A stretch of DNA of 64,000 nt from an uncultured Clostridia bacterium. Its GTDB lineage: Bacteria > Bacillota > Clostridia > TANB77 > CAG-508. The notes under the pieces were generated by a model. It had not been told where the DNA came from. It saw only the letters and a program-made list of their open reading frames with translations, and did not search any database. This document shows, one piece after another, positions 29,325-38,446 of this stretch (positions are counted from its first letter, which is position 1; every line of letters starts with the position of its first letter). The DNA lies in the NCBI GenBank assembly GCA_934141605.1, contig CAKPCL010000004.1:23911-87910 (forward strand), in the 5' to 3' direction. Made by a program: the position numbers and the translations under genes.

Positions 29325-31055
29325 TTATTTTACTATTGCAACCATTGCATTTTTTAAATCTTCAAGTTTTTTATCACTTTCTTCTTCTGAAGTACCTTTA
29401 ACACCCATATATAACTTAATTTTAGGTTCTGTTCCAGAAGGTCTAACACAACACCAGTTATTATCTTCTAATTCGTAATACAAAACATTAGATTTAGGAA
29501 GTCCAGTTGTAGTTTCTTCACCTGTTATCATATTTTTAACATAATCTCTATCTATGTCTTTAAAAGTTAAAACTTTATAATCTCCAATTCTTTCAACAGG
29601 AGTATTTCTCATATTTGTCATCATTTCTACTATTTTTTCTGCACCTTCAGCACCTTCTAATACAATTGATACTTGAGTTTCTTTATAATATCCATATTTT
29701 TTATAAATATTATTCATTTGATCCCATAAAGTTTCTTCCTTAGATTTATAGTAGCAAGCAGCTTCACAAAGAGCCATTACTGCAGCAATTCCGTCTTTAT
29801 CTCTTGCATAGTCTCCAATTAAGCAACCATAACTTTCTTCAAAACCAAATACATATTTATGGCCATTTTCTAATTCTTCTTCTTTTTTCATTATAGCCCC
29901 AATATTTTTAAATCCTGTTAAAACTTCATATAGTTTTAATCCATATTCTTTAGCAATTGCTTGTGTTAAATTAGATGAAACTACTGTTGTTATCATCATT
30001 CCGTTTTCTGGCAAAATGCCTTTTTCTTTCATTTGAGAAATTCTATATTCTGCAATTAATAATGCTGACATATTTCCTGTGTATGTCATATATTCTCCTG
30101 TTTTGCTGTCTTTTGCATATATTCCTAATCTATCTGCATCAGGGTCTGTTGCTAAAACTACATCTGCATCTACTTTTTTAGCTAATTCAAGTGCAAGTTT
30201 AAATGCTTTTTTGTCTTCTGGGTTTGGATAGTCAACTGTTGGAAAATTGCCATCTGGTTCTTTTTGTTCTGGAACAACATATAAATTTTGTATTCCTATT
30301 TCTTTTAATAGCCTTTCTGCTACAGTATTTCCAGTTCCATGTAATGGTGTATAAACAACTTTCAAGCTTTTTCCTTCTTCTTTTACTACTTCTGGATTTA
30401 ATATTAAGTTTTTTAAAGTACTTATATATTTGTCATCCATTTCTGTTCCTATTATATTTAATAAGCCTTTTTCTAATGCTTCTTCTTTAGAAATTTCTTT
30501 TATTTCACTAAATTCCGCTACTGCTCTCACTTTTGCAATTATATCTTTATCTCTTGGTGCAACTATTTGTGCTCCATCTTCCCAATATACTTTATATCCA
30601 TTATATTTTGGTGGATTATGGCTTGCTGTAATCATAACTCCTGCTGTACATTTTAATTCTCTTACTGCAAATGATAATTCTGGTACTGGTCTTAAATTTT
30701 CAAATAAATATGTTTTAATTCCATTTGCATTTAATATTAATGCTGTTTGTAAACTAAATTCTTTTGACATTTTTCTTGAGTCATAACTTATTGCTACACC
30801 TTTGTCTTGTGTCCCTTGTTCTATTATGTAATTTGCTAGTCCTTGTGTTGCTTTTCCAACTGTATATTTGTTCATCCTATTTGTTCCTGCACCTATAACT
30901 CCACGAAGTCCCGCTGTTCCAAATTCTAGTTCTTTATAAAATCTATCCTCTATTTCTTTCTCATCATTTTTTATTTCTAATAATTCTTTTTTTGTTTCTT
31001 CATCAAAATCTGGACTTTCGCACCATTTTTTGTATTCTTCTAAATAATCTTTCAT
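29325..31055 (-). CDS. Phosphoglucomutase/phosphomannomutase
   Basis: 576 residues from the ATG at 31055, chosen because AAAGGAAA precedes it rather than the ATG at 31091. Phosphoserine loop TASHNPPKYNGYKVYW, metal loop DPDADRLG, sugar loop FEESYG and phosphate-binding RPSGTEPKIKLY. Interconverts glucose-6-P and glucose-1-P (PgcA type). The next gene on this strand encodes a UDP-sugar pyrophosphorylase that uses sugar-1-phosphates, so the two serve cell-wall/glycolipid precursor supply, together with the glycosyltransferase at 23 kb. Confidence 0.93.
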   Translation of the reverse strand: MKDYLEEYKKWCESPDFDEETKKELLEIKNDEKEIEDRFYKELEFGTAGLRGVIGAGTNRMNKYTVGKATQGLANYIIEQGTQDKGVAISYDSRKMSKEFSLQTALILNANGIKTYLFENLRPVPELSFAVRELKCTAGVMITASHNPPKYNGYKVYWEDGAQIVAPRDKDIIAKVRAVAEFSEIKEISKEEALEKGLLNIIGTEMDDKYISTLKNLILNPEVVKEEGKSLKVVYTPLHGTGNTVAERLLKEIGIQNLYVVPEQKEPDGNFPTVDYPNPEDKKAFKLALELAKKVDADVVLATDPDADRLGIYAKDSKTGEYMTYTGNMSALLIAEYRISQMKEKGILPENGMMITTVVSSNLTQAIAKEYGLKLYEVLTGFKNIGAIMKKEEELENGHKYVFGFEESYGCLIGDYARDKDGIAAVMALCEAACYYKSKEETLWDQMNNIYKKYGYYKETQVSIVLEGAEGAEKIVEMMTNMRNTPVERIGDYKVLTFKDIDRDYVKNMITGEETTTGLPKSNVLYYELEDNNWCCVRPSGTEPKIKLYMGVKGTSEEESDKKLEDLKNAMVAIVK

Positions 31056-31118
31056 AAAATCATTTCCTTTCTTCCATTTTTTCTGTATCATTATAATAAC
31101 ACTAATTTAAATAAAATA

Positions 31119-31148
31119 AAAGAGTAAATATTATAAAATTTACTCTTT
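31119..31148 (-). terminator. Terminator of the UDP-sugar pyrophosphorylase gene
   Basis: AAAGAGTAAAT/ATTTACTCTTT stem with an 8-nt loop and T-rich tail on the minus strand, just after the stop. Confidence 0.8.
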
Positions 31149-31158
31149 CAAAAATATT

Positions 31159-32409
31159 TTATTTTAAATGATGAAAATCTTCATATAATTTTCTAGCAGT
31201 ACTTGGGCAATCAACACCTGCTACATCTGCATTTTTTACAGGCGCAAATTCTTCTTCTCTATTTACTCTTAAAATTGCCATATCATCAACTTCACCAAAA
31301 GCATCAAACAAAAATGCTTCAAATTTATATGCATTTGGAGAATCTGGAACTACTAAGTTTCCATCTGCATCTATATATTTAGCTTTTTTAAAAGCACTAT
31401 GGTATGGTAATGGTGTTTTTCCCATTCTTTCTACCGCATCAATACTAAATAAGTTACATAGAATATGTGATTCACCATATAAAAGTTCACCATTTTCATC
31501 TATTGCTTCTGCCATTTTATCAGTAATTTCTGAATATTCTATAACACTTGGTTTTCCATTTCTTTTACAGAATACTCCAACTTTTTCGTGTGGATTAGCT
31601 TTAACAATTGATTTACAAGCAACTGTAACTCCTTTATCAATAGCAATTCCCATTAAGACTGGATCAACCATTTTTACTAAACAATTGTCTACTCCTCCAA
31701 TAAATACCCACTCTATCCCAAGTTGTCTCATCTTTTCAGTCATTCCACTTTTTACTAATGATTCATATATTCCACCATGTCCATCTGCTGCTTGCTTAAT
31801 TAGTCCGTCTTCACCAATTAATATTTTTCCTTCTGTATCTACCATTGGTAATTCACCTTGAATAAAGAAGAAAATATTTTTATCTTTTTGATATCCAAAG
31901 AATTTATTTTTTTCAAAGAAATTAACAGTTTCTGCGTTATTTTCTCTGCTTGTCATAATAAACCATGGTATAGTAACTCCGTATTTTTTTCCCTCTTCTT
32001 TTAATCCATCACTTAATAATTCAAATAATGATTTATGAGAATCTAGTCCAATGTCATAAGTTCCTTTAGGTCCATTATGTCCAAGTCTTGTTCCTTGTCC
32101 ACCTGCCATAGTAACAGCAGCAAGTTTTCTCTCTTGGATAGCATGTTTTCCTATATTTTCATAGTATTTATAATCATCATATAGTTTATTTTTATCCAAG
32201 TACTCCATTGGTTCAATTACATCATCTTTTTCTTCATTTTCTTTTTTTGTATTATCATATAGATTTTTTATTAATTCAAAATCAATGTTTAAAATTTGGT
32301 TTAATAATTCTTGTTTATTTTTATCATCTAATTTTTCATACCCATTTAATAAATGTTCTTGATTAAATTTTTTTAGTATGACTTTTACTTCTTCTAGTTT
32401 TCCTTCCAT
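31159..32409 (-). CDS. UDPGP-family UDP-sugar pyrophosphorylase
   Basis: 416 residues from the ATG at 32409 (ribosome site AAAGGAAG); the upstream 16 codons have no ribosome site. Motifs: MAGGQGTRLGHNGPKGTYDIGL, the nucleotide-binding signature of eukaryotic-type UDP-GlcNAc/UDP-glucose pyrophosphorylases, FFIQGELPMVD, GHGGIYESL, and VFIGGVDNCLVKMVDP. It converts a sugar-1-phosphate and UTP to UDP-sugar. This type is different from bacterial GalU/GlmU. Whether it prefers GlcNAc-1-P or Glc-1-P cannot be read from sequence. Confidence 0.9.
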   Translation of the reverse strand: MEGKLEEVKVILKKFNQEHLLNGYEKLDDKNKQELLNQILNIDFELIKNLYDNTKKENEEKDDVIEPMEYLDKNKLYDDYKYYENIGKHAIQERKLAAVTMAGGQGTRLGHNGPKGTYDIGLDSHKSLFELLSDGLKEEGKKYGVTIPWFIMTSRENNAETVNFFEKNKFFGYQKDKNIFFFIQGELPMVDTEGKILIGEDGLIKQAADGHGGIYESLVKSGMTEKMRQLGIEWVFIGGVDNCLVKMVDPVLMGIAIDKGVTVACKSIVKANPHEKVGVFCKRNGKPSVIEYSEITDKMAEAIDENGELLYGESHILCNLFSIDAVERMGKTPLPYHSAFKKAKYIDADGNLVVPDSPNAYKFEAFLFDAFGEVDDMAILRVNREEEFAPVKNADVAGVDCPSTARKLYEDFHHLK

Positions 32410-32497
32410 AACTTTCTTCCTTTCAACATTTTTGTTATAAACATATATATATACCATTTTTAAAAATTTATCAAGTATTTTATTAATTTTAGTTTAA

Positions 32498-32968
32498 TTA
32501 TAATAATTTTTCTACTCCTGAAGTAGATAATACTTTTTTATAATTTTTAGCAATACTGCTAACATCTTCATAAACTTCATTAATATCATAACAGTCTATA
32601 ATTTTTACTTCATTGTTTTTTATCCAATTATTAATATTTTTATTAATAGTATTTATATAATTTTCTTTACCTTTTATAAATATTATTGTTTCTTTTCCAT
32701 TTTCATTTGCATTTTTTATTTCTTTAAATTTACTTACATCATCATTTTTCCAATCAATTTTTGTTATCTTATTTTTTTCTTCTTCATTTAAATTTATTCT
32801 TGATAATAGTTTGTCTACTGTACCATTTAAATCATTTTCTGTCATTATTATAACATTGTTGTCTTTCTTTAAATTTTCATTAATATAAGGTAAACTTATC
32901 ATTTCAAAATGATAATCACTTGCGAAAAATAAGCATAATTTTTCTTCATTTTTACTCTCTTTTACCAT
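32498..32968 (-). CDS. Hypothetical protein
   Basis: 156 residues from the ATG at 32968, which follows GAAAGGGTTGG; the frame is open 18 codons further upstream. Soluble, lysine- and asparagine-rich. The start (LCLFFASDYHFEMISLPYI) is reminiscent of small MEDS-like or P-loop-like domains, and two segments (NVIIMTEND, ETIIFIKGKENYI) look like alternating strands of an alpha/beta fold, without a Walker motif. Unknown function. Confidence 0.6.
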   Translation of the reverse strand: MVKESKNEEKLCLFFASDYHFEMISLPYINENLKKDNNVIIMTENDLNGTVDKLLSRINLNEEEKNKITKIDWKNDDVSKFKEIKNANENGKETIIFIKGKENYINTINKNINNWIKNNEVKIIDCYDINEVYEDVSSIAKNYKKVLSTSGVEKLL

Positions 32969-33072
32969 TAAAAAACCAACCCTTTCAATTTCATAAAGAA
33001 ATCTTTTTTCTTTAGAATACATTTAATTTTTAATACTGGTAAATTTTACCATTTTTAGAAAAATATGTCAAT

Positions 33073-33104
33073 AATATTTCAAAAATATTTCAGAAATATT
33101 TCAG
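33073..33104 (+). repeat. Three tandem AATATTTCA repeats upstream of spoIIR
   Basis: Three copies of an A-AATATTTCA unit with ~11-bp period, about one helical turn, ~100 nt before the spoIIR start. Could be an operator for a sporulation regulator or just AT-rich drift. Confidence 0.4.
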
Positions 33105-33202
33105 ATTTTTTGTTAACGCTAATTATAATGTATAAATTTATATAAATTGTAAATAATTAATTTAAAGAATAATTTTCAAATAAAGTTTTTTGGAGGTAAC
33201 TT

Positions 33203-33868
33203 ATGAAAAAATTTTTAAATAAAATGAAAAATTCCAAAATAGGTATTTTTATGATTTTAATTTTATTATTATTTTTATATACAACAGTATGTGCAATTTC
33301 ATATGTTAGTGCGGTTTCTACTGATATTAGTAATAGTGTTTTCAGATTACATGTTATTGCCAATAGTAATAGTGATGAAGATCAAAATTTAAAATACAAA
33401 GTAAGAGACAATTTATTAGCTTATATGAACAATATCTGCAGTAATTGCTCTTCTAAAGAAGAAGCTATAAATATAGTTTCTGAACATCAAGAAGAATTCA
33501 GACAAGTGGCTTTAGAAACAATTAAAAATGAAGGATTTTCTTATGATGTAAAAATAGAAATTGGAAATTTTGAATTTCCAACAAAACAATATGGTGATAT
33601 TTCCCTACCTGCAGGTTTATATGATGCCTTAAAAGTAGAAATAGGAAAAGCTGAAGGTAGAAATTGGTGGTGTGTAATGTTCCCTTCTTTATGTTTTGTT
33701 GACATTTCTTCTGGAATTGTACCTGAAGAATCTAAAGAAGATTTACAAAATGTTTTATCTAATGAGGAATATGCTATAATATCTAATACTTCTAATAAAG
33801 GTATTAAATTTAAATTTAAGCTACTAGAATTTTTCGCAACTAATAATTTAATAGCATCAAAAAATTAA
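33203..33868 (+). CDS. spoIIR: Stage II sporulation protein R
   Basis: 221 residues. An N-terminal membrane/signal segment (about 13-33) and the SpoIIR core FRLHVIANSNSDEDQNLKYKVRD, LPAGLYDALKVEIG, GRNWWCVMFPSLCFVD. Secreted by the forespore to trigger SpoIIGA processing of pro-sigma-E in the mother cell. Upstream at 33073-33104 there are three imperfect 11-bp repeats (AATATTTCA), which may be a regulator site. Strong GGAGG ribosome site. Confidence 0.95.
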   Translation: MKKFLNKMKNSKIGIFMILILLLFLYTTVCAISYVSAVSTDISNSVFRLHVIANSNSDEDQNLKYKVRDNLLAYMNNICSNCSSKEEAINIVSEHQEEFRQVALETIKNEGFSYDVKIEIGNFEFPTKQYGDISLPAGLYDALKVEIGKAEGRNWWCVMFPSLCFVDISSGIVPEESKEDLQNVLSNEEYAIISNTSNKGIKFKFKLLEFFATNNLIASKN

Positions 33869-33882
33869 GTTAAGCTAAACAC

Positions 33883-33911
33883 TTGCAATACTTTACTCTT
33901 TATGGTATATT
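33883..33911 (+). promoter_or_regulatory. Promoter of murA
   Basis: TTGCAA (33883-33888), 17-nt spacer, TATATT (33906-33911), 35 nt before the TTG start codon. Confidence 0.65.
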
Positions 33912-33945
33912 TTAAGCAATATAATATTACTCGGGAGGAATTCAA

Positions 33946-35205
33946 TTGGAAAAATTACTAATAACAGGACCAACACCATTAAAAGGTGAAGTAGAAATAA
34001 GTGGAGCAAAAAATGCAGCGGTAGCAATTTTACCAGCTACATTATTAATAGATGGAGTTTGTACAATAAATAATATTCCTAATATAAGTGATGTACAAAT
34101 TTTGTGTAAAATATTAGAAGAAATGGGAGCAAAAATAGTTTGGAATACTCCAAATGAAATTACAATAGATACAAGAAATATAAAAACAACTCAGGCACCT
34201 TTAGATTTAACTAGCAAATTTAGAGCATCTTATTATCTTATAGGATCAATGCTTGGAAGAGCCGGTGAAATAAAAGTTGGTATGCCTGGTGGTTGTAAAT
34301 TAGGAGCAAGACCTATTGACCAACACATAAAAGGTTTTGAATTATTAGGAGCAACTGTTGAAATAGAAAAAGGAATAATATCAGCTAAAGCAAATTGTTT
34401 AACAGGAACTTCTATATATATGGATGTTGTCTCTGTTGGAGCTACAATAAATGTAATGTTAGCAAGTGTACTTGCAAAAGGAACAACTATCATTGACAAT
34501 GCTGCAAAAGAACCTCATATAGTTGATGTTGCGAACTTTTTAAACACAATGGGAGCTGATATAAGAGGTGCCGGAACAGATGTTATAAAAATTAACGGGG
34601 TAGAAAAATTACATGGTAACGCAACATATTCAGTAGTTCCAGATCAAATAGAAGCAGGTACTTTCATGTTAGCAGCGATAGCTTCTAAAGGTGATTTATT
34701 AATAAAAAATTGTATCACAAAACATTTAGAATGTATAACAGCTAAAATATTAGAAATTGGTGGAAATGTAGAAGATTACGGTGATAGCATACGAGTTTGG
34801 TATAGCAAGAGACCTAACAAAGCCATAATAAAAACATTACCTTACCCTGGATTTCCAACAGATTTGCAACCTCAAATGGGCGTTGTTTTATCAACTGCAA
34901 GCGGAACCAGTATTATAAATGAAAGTATTTGGGAATCAAGATTTCAATACACTGCAGAACTAAACAAAATGGGAGCAAAAATAACATCTCAAGGAAAATC
35001 AGCAATATTCGAGGGTGTTGATGAACTTTTCGGAGCGCCTGTATATTCAACAGATTTAAGAGCTGGAGCAGCCTTAATAGTTGCTGGTGTTTCTGCAAAT
35101 GGTACTACTGAAGTCTACAATCTAGAACATATAGATAGAGGATACGAAAATATAGAAGAAAAATTCAGAAAAATAGGTGCAAATATACAAAGAATAAAAG
35201 AATAA
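33946..35205 (+). CDS. murA: UDP-N-acetylglucosamine 1-carboxyvinyltransferase
   Basis: 419 residues, normal length, starting with TTG after a CGGGAGGA ribosome site. Catalytic C117 in MPGGCKLGARPID (the fosfomycin target), substrate loop KNAAVAILPATLL, and DQIEAGTFMLAA. First committed step of peptidoglycan synthesis. The next gene (walJ) follows by 40 nt, so they may be co-transcribed. Confidence 0.97.
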   Translation: MEKLLITGPTPLKGEVEISGAKNAAVAILPATLLIDGVCTINNIPNISDVQILCKILEEMGAKIVWNTPNEITIDTRNIKTTQAPLDLTSKFRASYYLIGSMLGRAGEIKVGMPGGCKLGARPIDQHIKGFELLGATVEIEKGIISAKANCLTGTSIYMDVVSVGATINVMLASVLAKGTTIIDNAAKEPHIVDVANFLNTMGADIRGAGTDVIKINGVEKLHGNATYSVVPDQIEAGTFMLAAIASKGDLLIKNCITKHLECITAKILEIGGNVEDYGDSIRVWYSKRPNKAIIKTLPYPGFPTDLQPQMGVVLSTASGTSIINESIWESRFQYTAELNKMGAKITSQGKSAIFEGVDELFGAPVYSTDLRAGAALIVAGVSANGTTEVYNLEHIDRGYENIEEKFRKIGANIQRIKE

Positions 35206-35245
35206 AAGAATAAAAGAATTTAAAATCAGCAAAGGAAGAAATAAA

Positions 35246-36034
35246 ATGTTAAATTTTTGTAGCTTATACAGTGGAAGTAGTGGGAACAGTTTATTTGTAG
35301 AATCAGAAAATACCAAATTATTAATTGATGCAGGAGTTAGCAGTAAAAAAATAGAATCAGCATTAACAAATTTAAATATTGACCCTTCATCAATAAATGG
35401 AATATTAATAACACATGAACATTCTGATCATGTACAAGGTTTAGGAACATTTGCAAAAAAATTCAATTTACCTGTATTTGTAAATCAAAAAACACTAGAT
35501 GCAATGCCAAAACAAAAAGAAAAAATTCCAGAACAAAATATAAAAAAATTCAAAATTGAAGAAAAATTTGAAATTGGAGACCTTCAAATAAAACCATTTT
35601 CAATACCACATGATGCCGCAAATCCATGCGGTTTCAATGTATTCAAAGATAATAAAAAAATTAGTATCGCAACAGATATTGGACATATGACAAACGGAGT
35701 TTTAAAAAATTTAGAAGATAGCATTTTTGTTTTATTAGAATCAAATTATGACCCAGAAGTTCTAAAATTTTCTAGATACCCTTACATATTAAAATCAAGA
35801 ATTGCAGGACCAACTGGTCATCTATCTAATGAATCAGCAGGTAAAACAATATCACATCTTTTAAACTCAGGTCTACAACAAGCCATGCTTGGACATCTAA
35901 GTAAAGAAAGCAATTTTCCAGAATTAGCTTACAAAACAGTTGTAGATGAAATAATATCAAGTAACTATAACGAAGAATCTTTAAAATTAAGTGTAGCAAG
36001 TAGAGATATTCCCGGAAATATCATCTCATTTTAA
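35246..36034 (+). CDS. walJ: MBL-fold exonuclease-like protein WalJ/YycJ
   Basis: 262 residues. Metallo-beta-lactamase motif HEHSDH at 57-62, an N-terminal SLYSGSSGNSLFV, distal ligands in SIPHDAANPCGF and LGHLSKESNFPE. Family members are 5'-3' DNA exonucleases implicated in DNA repair/cell-division coordination. Between murA and rlmH. Confidence 0.9.
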   Translation: MLNFCSLYSGSSGNSLFVESENTKLLIDAGVSSKKIESALTNLNIDPSSINGILITHEHSDHVQGLGTFAKKFNLPVFVNQKTLDAMPKQKEKIPEQNIKKFKIEEKFEIGDLQIKPFSIPHDAANPCGFNVFKDNKKISIATDIGHMTNGVLKNLEDSIFVLLESNYDPEVLKFSRYPYILKSRIAGPTGHLSNESAGKTISHLLNSGLQQAMLGHLSKESNFPELAYKTVVDEIISSNYNEESLKLSVASRDIPGNIISF

Positions 36035-36037
36035 AAT

Positions 36038-36096
36038 GTCCAAACGGGACGGTTCTAAATGGACATTTTGTCCATTTAGAACCGTCCCATTTGGAC
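36038..36096. repeat. Near-perfect palindrome (REP/MITE-like hairpin)
   Basis: Two 28-nt arms around TTT with a single mismatch; the core is GGGACGGTTCTAAATGGAC. Its second arm is followed by a further TTTGGAC copy. It lies in the 88-bp gap between walJ and rlmH. Such 'GGGACGGTTC' palindromes recur in Clostridia genomes as dispersed repeats, from memory. There is no T run, so it is not a standard terminator. Confidence 0.75.
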
Positions 36097-36122
36097 ACCA
36101 TTTGGACAAAAAGGAGTAAAAA

Positions 36123-36602
36123 ATGTTAACAATAAATATAATATGTATTGGAAAAATTAAAGAAAAATTTTTTAAAGATGCAATTGATGAATATTCAAAA
36201 AGATTATCTAAATATTGTAAATTAAATATTTTAGAACTTCCTGATGAAAAAATTCCTGATAAAATAAATGAAAATATTCAAAATGACATTAAAACAAAAG
36301 AATGTGATAATATTATAAATCACATAAAAAAAGATTCTTATGTAATTTGTTTAGATTTAACCGGTAAAGAATTATCTTCAGAGGATTTTTCTAAAAATAT
36401 TGAAAATATATCTATGGAGTCAAGCCAAATCACTTTTATAATAGGTGGTTCTTTAGGTTTAACTCAAAAAATTTTAAATATTGCAAACCAAAAAATATGC
36501 TTTTCTAAAATGACTTTTCCTCATCAATTAATAAGAATATTCTTATTAGAGCAAATTTTTAGAGCTTTTAAAATATCTAATGGTGAAACTTATCATAGGT
36601 AA
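36123..36602 (+). CDS. rlmH: 23S rRNA (pseudouridine1915-N3)-methyltransferase
   Basis: 159 residues, typical length. SPOUT-fold knot motif GGSLGLTQKILN and the conserved C-terminus FPHQLIRIFLLEQIFRAF ending in YHR. AAGGAG ribosome site. Methylates the ribosome at helix 69 of 23S rRNA. Confidence 0.96.
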   Translation: MLTINIICIGKIKEKFFKDAIDEYSKRLSKYCKLNILELPDEKIPDKINENIQNDIKTKECDNIINHIKKDSYVICLDLTGKELSSEDFSKNIENISMESSQITFIIGGSLGLTQKILNIANQKICFSKMTFPHQLIRIFLLEQIFRAFKISNGETYHR

Positions 36603-36614
36603 ATTTATTTTGGA

Positions 36615-36747
36615 TTGTAGGGAAAATACTTTTATGAATATCTATGAAAGAAAATATTATGTGGGACGACACTTATACTAAAACTTTCAAGTAATTTTAT
36701 CAAATATATTTTGGGGGGAATATGATGATATAATACTTTCCCTACAA
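36615..36747. mobile_element. Possible MITE (133 bp, 16-bp inverted ends)
   Basis: TTGTAGGGAAAATACT at the left end matches the reverse complement of the right end (TTGTAGGGAAAGTATT) with two mismatches. The inside is AT-rich with no coding capacity. It occupies most of the 310-bp gap between rlmH and spmB; I see nothing else in that gap. No clear target-site duplication. Confidence 0.4.
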
Positions 36748-36912
36748 ATTTAAAAACATTATTAAATTTTATTATTGATTTTTTTTAGAATTATGATTGC
36801 TAGTATTTTAGTAATCATTTTTCTGACTATAAAAAAAATTGATATAAATAAAACGAATATTAAAATCATGGTTACATTTTACAACACTTTCCATAAAAAG
36901 TCAACAAGAAAA

Positions 36913-37440
36913 TTACGACAAAAATCGACAAATGGCAACGCTTGTAACTATTCCAACAAAATCTGCAATTAAAGATGCCCATAAAACAAATCTTGTCTTT
37001 TTTATTCCCACACTACTTGTATAAACAGCAATCGTGTAAATTGTAGTTTCAGTAGATCCCATAATAACAGACGCAATTAATCCAATATTACTATCAACTC
37101 CAAATTTATTCATAATATCTGTTGCAACAGCAATTGAACTACTACCAGAAATCGGTCTAATTAAAGCCAATGGTAATATTTCAGTTGGAAAATTAACTAA
37201 ATTTAGAATTGGTGTTAAAAAATTACTAATTAAATCAATAATTCCTGAACTTCTTAAAGCCCCTATTGCAACAAATAATCCTACTAAAGTAGGAAAAATA
37301 TTAAAAACAACACTTATTCCCTCTTTTGCTCCATCTAAAAATATATCAAAAATTTTTTTTCTTTCTATAATACCATAGGAAACAATAATAATTATCATTA
37401 ATGGCATTGCTATATTTGAAAAATATTCTATAATCTTCAT
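36913..37440 (-). CDS. spmB: Spore maturation protein B
   Basis: 175 residues, nucleoside-recognition (Gate) domain with about five membrane segments. The conserved PISGSSSIAVATDIM and GLIASVIMGSTETTIYTIAVY are present. Works with SpmA in dehydration of the spore core. Starts 10 nt after spmA ends. Confidence 0.93.
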   Translation of the reverse strand: MKIIEYFSNIAMPLMIIIIVSYGIIERKKIFDIFLDGAKEGISVVFNIFPTLVGLFVAIGALRSSGIIDLISNFLTPILNLVNFPTEILPLALIRPISGSSSIAVATDIMNKFGVDSNIGLIASVIMGSTETTIYTIAVYTSSVGIKKTRFVLWASLIADFVGIVTSVAICRFLS

Positions 37441-37449
37441 TTTGAACTC

Positions 37450-38029
37450 CTATTTACCAAATTTTATAAATAACTTTGTTGCAGTAATTCCAGCTATAGC
37501 AGCACACACCGTCGCAATCCATACTGGCACAATAATAGATGTAGGATTTGTAGAACCCAAAGAATTTCTTATAGCAATAACGGTTGTAGGAATTATTTGT
37601 ATTGACGCAGTATTTAACACTATAAAAGTTGCCATTTCATTTGTTAAAACCTTTTTATCCTCATTTTTTTCCTGCATTGATTTCATCGCTTTAATTCCGA
37701 AGAGGAGTCGCAGCATTTCCAAGTCCTAAAATATTAGCAACCATATTCATAGATATTTCATTATATATATTGCTATCCTTTTTTAAATTAGGAAATAATA
37801 CTTTCATAATTGGAGATAAAATTTTAGTAATTTTTTGCATAGCAGATGTTTTAGCAGCAATCTGCATTATCCCACTCCATAAGCACATTGTGCCAACCAA
37901 AGTTATACATAAATTAACAGCTGTATTTGTACTTTCAAATATAGATGTATTTAATTCTTTAAGATTTCCAGAAAAAAAAGCAAAAATAATAGATACTATT
38001 ATAAATACGGGCCAAATTGTATTTAGCAT
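37450..38029 (-). CDS. spmA: Spore maturation protein A, interrupted by a +1 frameshift at CGG
   Basis: 192 residues when one base is skipped, the normal SpmA length. Start at 38029, five nt after GGTGA. The first frame reads to GLGNAATPL, followed by in-frame CGG (37697-37699), AAT and TAA. Skipping the C gives NAATPLGIKAM, the most conserved motif of SpmA, and continues to the end next to spmB. Every conserved part is present and spmB is intact, so the gene looks functional apart from the shift. Multi-pass membrane protein of the spore. Confidence 0.9.
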
Positions 38030-38081
38030 TAACATCACCAATACAATTTTATTATTTATTTATTTTTTTATTACATTTCAA

Positions 38082-38110
38082 TTGACCAAATTTAGTATTT
38101 ATGATATATT
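38082..38110 (+). promoter_or_regulatory. Promoter of abrB
   Basis: TTGACC (38082-38087), 17-nt spacer, TATATT (38105-38110), 52 nt before the ATG. Confidence 0.65.
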
Positions 38111-38162
38111 TAATGTATATTATTAATAGGTATTGTAAAAAGTAACATTAAGGAGGAAAAAC

Positions 38163-38420
38163 ATGAAAGCTACTGGAATTATAAGAAGAGTTGACGAACT
38201 AGGAAGAGTTGTTATTCCTATAGAAATCAGAAACCAATTTAATATCATAGAAAAAGATCCAATTGAAATATATGTAGATGATTCTTCAATAATCTTAAAA
38301 AAATATGAACCTAACTGTGTTTTTTGTGGTAGTACAGAAAATTTAGTAGAATATAAAAATAAATTAGTTTGTGAAAAATGCTCAAAAGAACTAAATATAT
38401 TACATGAAAAATCAAAATAA
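38163..38420 (+). CDS. abrB: AbrB-family transcriptional regulator with C-terminal zinc ribbon
   Basis: 85 residues. N-terminal swapped-hairpin DNA-binding domain (ATGIIRRVDELGRVVIPIEIR) and a C-terminal CxxC...CxxC ribbon (C52, C55, C70, C73). AbrB represses stationary-phase and sporulation genes in Firmicutes. It faces rsmI and trmN6 convergently; in Bacillus these genes are also neighbours. AAGGAGG ribosome site. Confidence 0.93.
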   Translation: MKATGIIRRVDELGRVVIPIEIRNQFNIIEKDPIEIYVDDSSIILKKYEPNCVFCGSTENLVEYKNKLVCEKCSKELNILHEKSK

Positions 38421-38446
38421 AAAGAAGTATACACTTCTTTTTTTTT
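38421..38446. terminator. Terminator between abrB and rsmI
   Basis: AAAGAAGT/ACTTCTTT stem, 4-nt loop and a long T run on the plus strand. Confidence 0.85.

Noticed and set aside
36775..36972. A 65-residue plus-strand frame after rlmH
   Set aside because: No ribosome site, low-complexity sequence, and it runs antisense into spmB.
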